A stretch of 64,000 nt of DNA from an uncultured Prevotella sp. (GTDB lineage Bacteria; Bacteroidota; Bacteroidia; Bacteroidales; Bacteroidaceae). The notes under the pieces were generated by a model. The model saw only the letters and a program-made list of their open reading frames with translations. It was not told the origin of the DNA and searched no databases. Both the position numbers and the translations under genes were made by a program. Below, piece by piece: positions 59,725-64,000 of this stretch; position 1 is the stretch's first letter, and each line of letters starts with the position of its first letter. Where the stretch lies: NCBI GenBank assembly GCA_900770395.1, contig CAAGKM010000037.1, positions 1 to 64,000 of the forward strand. The letters are read 5' to 3'.

Positions 59725-62700
59725 ACCTGCGTTTCTTCATAGACCGCCCTGTGTTTTCGGGCGTTATCTCCGTGGTGATTGTCCTGATGGGGGGCATTGC
59801 GATGTTCTCGCTCCCCGTGGAACAATATCCCGACATAGCCCCGCCCACCATCAATGTATGGGCAACCTATCCCGGCGCAAATGCCGAGACGGTGCAGAAA
59901 GCTGTGATTGTTCCGTTGGAAGAAGCCATCAACGGCGTGGAGGACATGACCTATATGACCTCCACGGCATCCAACACTGGCGATGCTTCCATCAACATCT
60001 ATTTCAAGCAGGGTGCCAATGCCGACATGGCGGCGGTCAATGTGCAGAACCGCGTGAACGGAGTGCTGAGCCAGCTTCCGGCAGAGGCAACAAAGACTGG
60101 TGTCACCACCGAGAAGCAGCAGAACGCCGAGTTGCTGACATTCGCCCTATACAGTCCCGACGGCCGTTTCGACCAGACCTTTCTCAACAATTACGTGAAG
60201 ATTAACGTGGAGCCGCGGCTGAAGCGCATCGGCGGTGTGGGAAAGGCACAGCTGTTCGGTTCCAATTACAGCATGCGCCTCTGGCTGCGTCCCGACAAGA
60301 TGGCGCAGTACGGACTGATTCCCGACGACATTTCATCCGTGTTGGCAAAGCAGAACATAGAGGCTGCAACCGGTTCGTTCGGAGCAAACCATCCCACGGC
60401 AAATGAATACACGATGAAGTACCGCGGCAGGCTTTCTACGTCAGAGGAATTTGGCGAGCTGGTGGTAAAGTCACTGCCTGGCGGCGACGTGCTGCGGCTG
60501 AAGGATGTTGCCGATGTGGAACTCGGCGATGAATATTACAACTATTCCACCGAGGTGAACGGACATCCGGCTGCCATCATGCTCATCAACCAGAAAGCGG
60601 GCTCAAACGCTTCGAGCACCATCAATGAAATTCATGAGGTGCTTGACGAAATTGAACGCGACCTGCCGGAAGGGGCGAAGTTCGTGGTGCTTACCGATAC
60701 CAACAAGTTTCTGTATGCCTCCATCAACTCTGTCGTCCGGACGCTTGTCGAGGCTATACTTTTAGTAATCGTGGTGGTGTATGTATTCTTGCAGGATATA
60801 AAGTCCACGCTCATTCCCGCGATATCCATCTTCGTTTCCATCATCGGCACGTTTGCCGTGATGTCGCTGATAGGCTTTTCCGTCAACTTGCTCACGCTCT
60901 TCGCCCTTGTGCTTGCCATCGGTACGGTGGTGGACGATGCCATTGTGGTGGTTGAGGCGGTGCAGGCGAAGTTCGACGAGGGCTATCAGTCGCCGGTGCT
61001 TGCCGCCGATGATGCCATGAAGGGTGTCTCGTCTGCCATTCTCACCTCTACCATTATCTTTATGGCGGTGTTTATCCCTGTGGCAATGATGGGCGGCACT
61101 TCCGGCGCATTCTATGCTCAGTTCGGCATCACGATGGCGGTAGCCGTGGGCATTTCGGCTGTCAATGCCTTCACTCTTTCTCCGGCATTGTGCGCTTTGT
61201 TCCTGAAACCCTATATCGACGAGCACGGAAACACGAAGCATAATTTTGCGGCACGCTTCCGCAAGGCTTTCAATGCCGTATTTGACCGCCTGAGCCGCCG
61301 CTATGTGTGTGCGGTGCTGTATGTCATCCATCGCCGGTGGTTGCTGTGGGGTACTATTGGGTTATCAATCGGCTTGCTGGTTCTGCTGGTAAATGTGACA
61401 AAGACGGGACTTATCCCGCAGGAGGACACCGGCACGGTGATGATGAGCATGAACACTAAGCCCGGCTCATCTATGGCGCAGACCGACAAGGTGATGGCGC
61501 GTATCAACAGCCGCCTTGACAGTATCAGCGAGATTGAATACAGCGGTGCGGTAGGAGGATTCTCATTCAACGGTTCCGGTCCGTCGCAGGCAATGTATTT
61601 CATGACACTAAAGGACTGGGACCAGCGCAAGGGCGAAGGACAGTCGGCTGATGACGTGATAGGCAAAATTTATGCCGCCACTGCGGATGTGCCCGATGCC
61701 ACGGTGTTCGCCATGGCACCGCCGATGATTGCCGGCTACGGCATGGGCAGTGGTTTCGAGCTATACTTGCAGGACAAGACTGGCGGCGATGTCACTGCAT
61801 TCAAGAGGGAAGCCGACAAATTTGTGGAGGCACTGTCACGCCGTCCTGAAATTGGTGAGGTCTATTCGTCTTTTGCCACCGACTATCCCCAGTATTGGGT
61901 TGACATCGATGCGGCGAAATGCGAACAGTCGGGCGTGTCTCCTGCCGATGTGCTGTCGACGCTTTCAGGATATTACACGGGGTCGTATGTCTCGGACTTC
62001 AACCGCTTCTCCAAGCTCTACCATGTCACCATGCAGGCACCGGCGGAGTACCGCGTAAACACGGAGTCGCTCAACATGATGTATGTGCGTACTGCCGACG
62101 GCGGCATGGCACCGCTGAGCCAGTTTGTGCGCCTTACCAAGACCAACGGTCCTTCCGACCTTACGCGCTTCAATCTTTTCAATGCCATCGCCATCAACGG
62201 TTCTCCGGCATCGGGCTTCAGTTCAGGTCAGGTAATTAAGGCTATCGGTGAGACGGCACGTGAGGTTCTTCCAGCCACTTGCAGCTACGAGTTCGGGGGC
62301 TTGTCGCGCGAGGAGAGCAAGACCACCAACAATGCCGCGCTGATATTCGTGCTCTGCATGGCACTGATATATCTGATATTGTGCGCTCTCTACGAAAGCG
62401 TGTTCATTCCGTTTGCCGTGCTGCTGTCCGTGCCGTGCGGACTGACGGGCAGTTTCCTGTTTGCATGGCTGTTCGGACTGGAGAACAACATCTATATGCA
62501 GACTGGACTGATTATGATAATCGGACTGCTTGCCAAAACTGCCATCCTGTTGACCGAATATGCCGGCAGGCGACGGTCGGAAGGCATGACATTGGCACAG
62601 GCGGCATACAGCGCGGCAAAGGTTCGCCTGCGACCTATATTGATGACTGTGTTGTCGATGGTGTTCGGGCTTGTTCCGCTGATGATGGCTCACGGCGTGG

Positions 62701-62834
62701 GTGCCAACGGCAGCCGCTCGCTTGCCACGGGCGTAATCGGCGGCATGATAGTGGGCACATTGGCATTGCTGTTCCTCGTGCCGTCGCTGTTCATAGCATT
62801 CCAGTATATTCAAGAACGGGTAAAACGTAAATAA
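59721..62834 (+). CDS. RND multidrug efflux pump, AcrB/HAE1 type
   Basis: A 1037-residue inner-membrane pump with twelve predicted helices and two large periplasmic loops. The proton-relay residues match AcrB: Asp-Asp in GTVVDDAIVVVEAVQ (TM4) and Lys in GLLAKTAILLTEY (TM10). The start MNLRFFIDRPVFSGVISVVIV and the motif PVEQYPDIAPPTI are typical. It works with the adaptor upstream and the outer-membrane channel encoded immediately after (0-bp gap). Substrates cannot be predicted, though HAE1 pumps commonly carry drugs, dyes and bile salts. Confidence 0.96.
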   Translation: MNLRFFIDRPVFSGVISVVIVLMGGIAMFSLPVEQYPDIAPPTINVWATYPGANAETVQKAVIVPLEEAINGVEDMTYMTSTASNTGDASINIYFKQGANADMAAVNVQNRVNGVLSQLPAEATKTGVTTEKQQNAELLTFALYSPDGRFDQTFLNNYVKINVEPRLKRIGGVGKAQLFGSNYSMRLWLRPDKMAQYGLIPDDISSVLAKQNIEAATGSFGANHPTANEYTMKYRGRLSTSEEFGELVVKSLPGGDVLRLKDVADVELGDEYYNYSTEVNGHPAAIMLINQKAGSNASSTINEIHEVLDEIERDLPEGAKFVVLTDTNKFLYASINSVVRTLVEAILLVIVVVYVFLQDIKSTLIPAISIFVSIIGTFAVMSLIGFSVNLLTLFALVLAIGTVVDDAIVVVEAVQAKFDEGYQSPVLAADDAMKGVSSAILTSTIIFMAVFIPVAMMGGTSGAFYAQFGITMAVAVGISAVNAFTLSPALCALFLKPYIDEHGNTKHNFAARFRKAFNAVFDRLSRRYVCAVLYVIHRRWLLWGTIGLSIGLLVLLVNVTKTGLIPQEDTGTVMMSMNTKPGSSMAQTDKVMARINSRLDSISEIEYSGAVGGFSFNGSGPSQAMYFMTLKDWDQRKGEGQSADDVIGKIYAATADVPDATVFAMAPPMIAGYGMGSGFELYLQDKTGGDVTAFKREADKFVEALSRRPEIGEVYSSFATDYPQYWVDIDAAKCEQSGVSPADVLSTLSGYYTGSYVSDFNRFSKLYHVTMQAPAEYRVNTESLNMMYVRTADGGMAPLSQFVRLTKTNGPSDLTRFNLFNAIAINGSPASGFSSGQVIKAIGETAREVLPATCSYEFGGLSREESKTTNNAALIFVLCMALIYLILCALYESVFIPFAVLLSVPCGLTGSFLFAWLFGLENNIYMQTGLIMIIGLLAKTAILLTEYAGRRRSEGMTLAQAAYSAAKVRLRPILMTVLSMVFGLVPLMMAHGVGANGSRSLATGVIGGMIVGTLALLFLVPSLFIAFQYIQERVKRK

Positions 62835-64000
62835 ATGAAGAAGATAGCAATATATTTATTGTCAACCATGATGTTTACCGGCTGTGGCACATACAGCCGC
62901 TACCATCGGGCTGACATACCTACAGAGAGCCTGTATCGGAACTTATCGGCAGATATGGATACAACGACCATCGCATCCATGTCGTGGCGGAAAATGTTTA
63001 TCGACCGTAAACTTCAGTCTCTGATTGAAACAGGACTTGAGCAGAATACCGACCTCAACGTGGCGCGCCTGCGGGTTGAAGCGGCCGAAGCAGCCTTGAT
63101 GACGGCAAAACTGTCATATCTCCCCTCACTTGGGATTAATGCTGAAGGAGGCAGCAGCCGCTATGACGGGGCGACCGCAAAGACATATAATGTCGGAGCG
63201 ACCGCAAGTTGGGAACTTGATATATTCGGCAGGCTCACGGCTGCAAAGCGTGGCGCGGTTGCCGCACTGCAGGGAAGCCGTGACTATTGGCAGGCTGTAC
63301 AGACACAGCTTGTAGCCACTATAGCCGACAGTTACTATACCCTTGCCATGCTTGACGCGCAAAGGGAGATAAACAGGCGGACTCTGGAAAACTGGCGGGT
63401 TACCGTGCGCACACTCGAAACGTTGAAAAAGGTGGGTAGGTCGAATGAAGCAGGAGTATTGCAGGCAAAGGCAAACGTGATGAGGCTTGAATCATCGCAA
63501 CAGGCCATACTCAAGAGTATTTCTGAAACAGAGAATGCCTTGTCGGCGATACTTGCCATGCCGTCGCACACGATTGAGCGGAATAACTTGGCTGAAGCGT
63601 CTTTCCCAGATACAATCTTTGTCGGAATACCCTTACAGCTTCTTTCCAACCGTCCTGATGTGCGTCAGGCTGAAATGCAGTTGGCTCAGGCATTTTACGC
63701 CACTAATGTTGCCCGTGCAGCCTTCTATCCCAATATCACCCTTTCGGGTACACTTGGCTGGACTAACAATGGAGGTGGGGCGATTACCAATCCCGGGCAG
63801 TGGCTACTTAATGCCATCGGTTCCCTGACGCAGCCATTGTTCAACCGGGGCGCGAATATCGCCAACTTGAAAATAGCCCAAAGCCGTCAGGAAGAAGCCC
63901 GGCTGTTATTCCAACAGTCATTGCTGAACGCAGGAAAAGAGGTGAACGATGCCTTGACCGCATGGCAGACAGCTAAGTCGCAGCTGGAAATAAACGCCCG
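62835..64000 (+). CDS. Outer-membrane efflux channel, TolC/OprM (NodT) family, partial
   Basis: A + strand frame starting ATG at 62835, directly after the pump stop, and running uninterrupted past the window end. At least 388 residues are visible. The lipobox-like MMFTGCGT makes it a lipoprotein of the NodT/OprM type. Two repeats of the OEP fold are visible: DLNVARLRVEAAEAALMTAK and SNRPDVRQAEMQLAQAFYATN, each followed by a beta strand pair. It completes the tripartite pump with the two preceding genes. The C-terminus lies outside the window. Confidence 0.95.
   Translation, partial: MKKIAIYLLSTMMFTGCGTYSRYHRADIPTESLYRNLSADMDTTTIASMSWRKMFIDRKLQSLIETGLEQNTDLNVARLRVEAAEAALMTAKLSYLPSLGINAEGGSSRYDGATAKTYNVGATASWELDIFGRLTAAKRGAVAALQGSRDYWQAVQTQLVATIADSYYTLAMLDAQREINRRTLENWRVTVRTLETLKKVGRSNEAGVLQAKANVMRLESSQQAILKSISETENALSAILAMPSHTIERNNLAEASFPDTIFVGIPLQLLSNRPDVRQAEMQLAQAFYATNVARAAFYPNITLSGTLGWTNNGGGAITNPGQWLLNAIGSLTQPLFNRGANIANLKIAQSRQEEARLLFQQSLLNAGKEVNDALTAWQTAKSQLEINA

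Overview
The window looks like a chromosomal stretch of a gut-type Bacteroidales bacterium (Prevotella/Muribaculaceae-like); I cannot fix the genus. The evidence is the recurrent Bacteroidetes promoter form TTTG-N19/20-TAnnTTTG upstream of many genes, Bacteroidetes-type outer-membrane barrel and DUF4369-like lipoprotein genes, a RsuA-type pseudouridine synthase with a low-complexity N-terminus, and the general gene mix. Coding density is high and nearly all genes are housekeeping. I see no rRNA, CRISPR array, prophage or insertion sequence.

Layout. 1-119 is the tail of a + strand gene cut by the window edge, followed by a minus-strand tRNA-Val. 446-9279 (minus) runs guaB, two SurA/PpiC-type periplasmic isomerases, an OstA/LptA-like protein, mutL and a small outer-membrane barrel protein. 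9407-16013 (minus) holds lptB, tig, clpP, clpX and recQ. 16670-22100 (plus) holds an MlaE/MlaF-type ABC pair, era, der, a small lipoprotein and an LrgA/LrgB pair. 22410-31248 (plus) holds an XRE-cupin regulator with an acyl-CoA synthetase, then purB, an RsuA-type pseudouridine synthase, asnS, gdhA and rlpA. 31287-33780 (minus) holds a glycine-zipper lipoprotein and a short ComEC. 34126-40625 (plus) holds uxuA, an SDR-type uxuB, a PBP4-type D,D-carboxypeptidase and a large TonB-receptor-like barrel. 40760-43397 (minus) holds a secreted carboxymuconolactone-decarboxylase/cupin protein and a DXS-type synthase. 43646-52209 (plus) holds divIC, a small membrane protein, a DUF4369-like lipoprotein, pyrC, a metallophosphoesterase, plsC, a PepO-type M13 peptidase and dnaA. 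52635-57147 (minus) holds a beta-helix protein and alaS. 57257-64000 holds a MerR regulator, an AraC regulator and a tripartite RND efflux operon whose outer-membrane channel runs off the window.

Many genes serve the cell envelope: OstA-like and LptB for LPS export, two periplasmic chaperone-isomerases, Mla-type lipid transport, PlsC, RlpA, PBP4, DivIC and the RND pump. The rest are core nucleotide metabolism (guaB, purB, pyrC), translation (alaS, asnS, era, der, pseudouridine synthase), proteostasis (tig, clpP, clpX) and DNA replication and repair (dnaA, mutL, recQ).

The most unusual content is non-coding. The 425 bp after dnaA are almost entirely three consecutive short-repeat arrays with a period of 21-22 bp (about two helical turns), each block having its own dyad core (CATGC, ATCGnnCGAT, GAGGTACCTC). 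A related design, TTCGAA cores 22-24 bp apart inside a 26-bp inverted repeat, lies between lptB and the Mla genes. Two strong palindromes lie 66 bp apart between comEC and uxuA. Interleaved inverted repeats surround the predicted clpP promoter. These are the best candidates for something undescribed.
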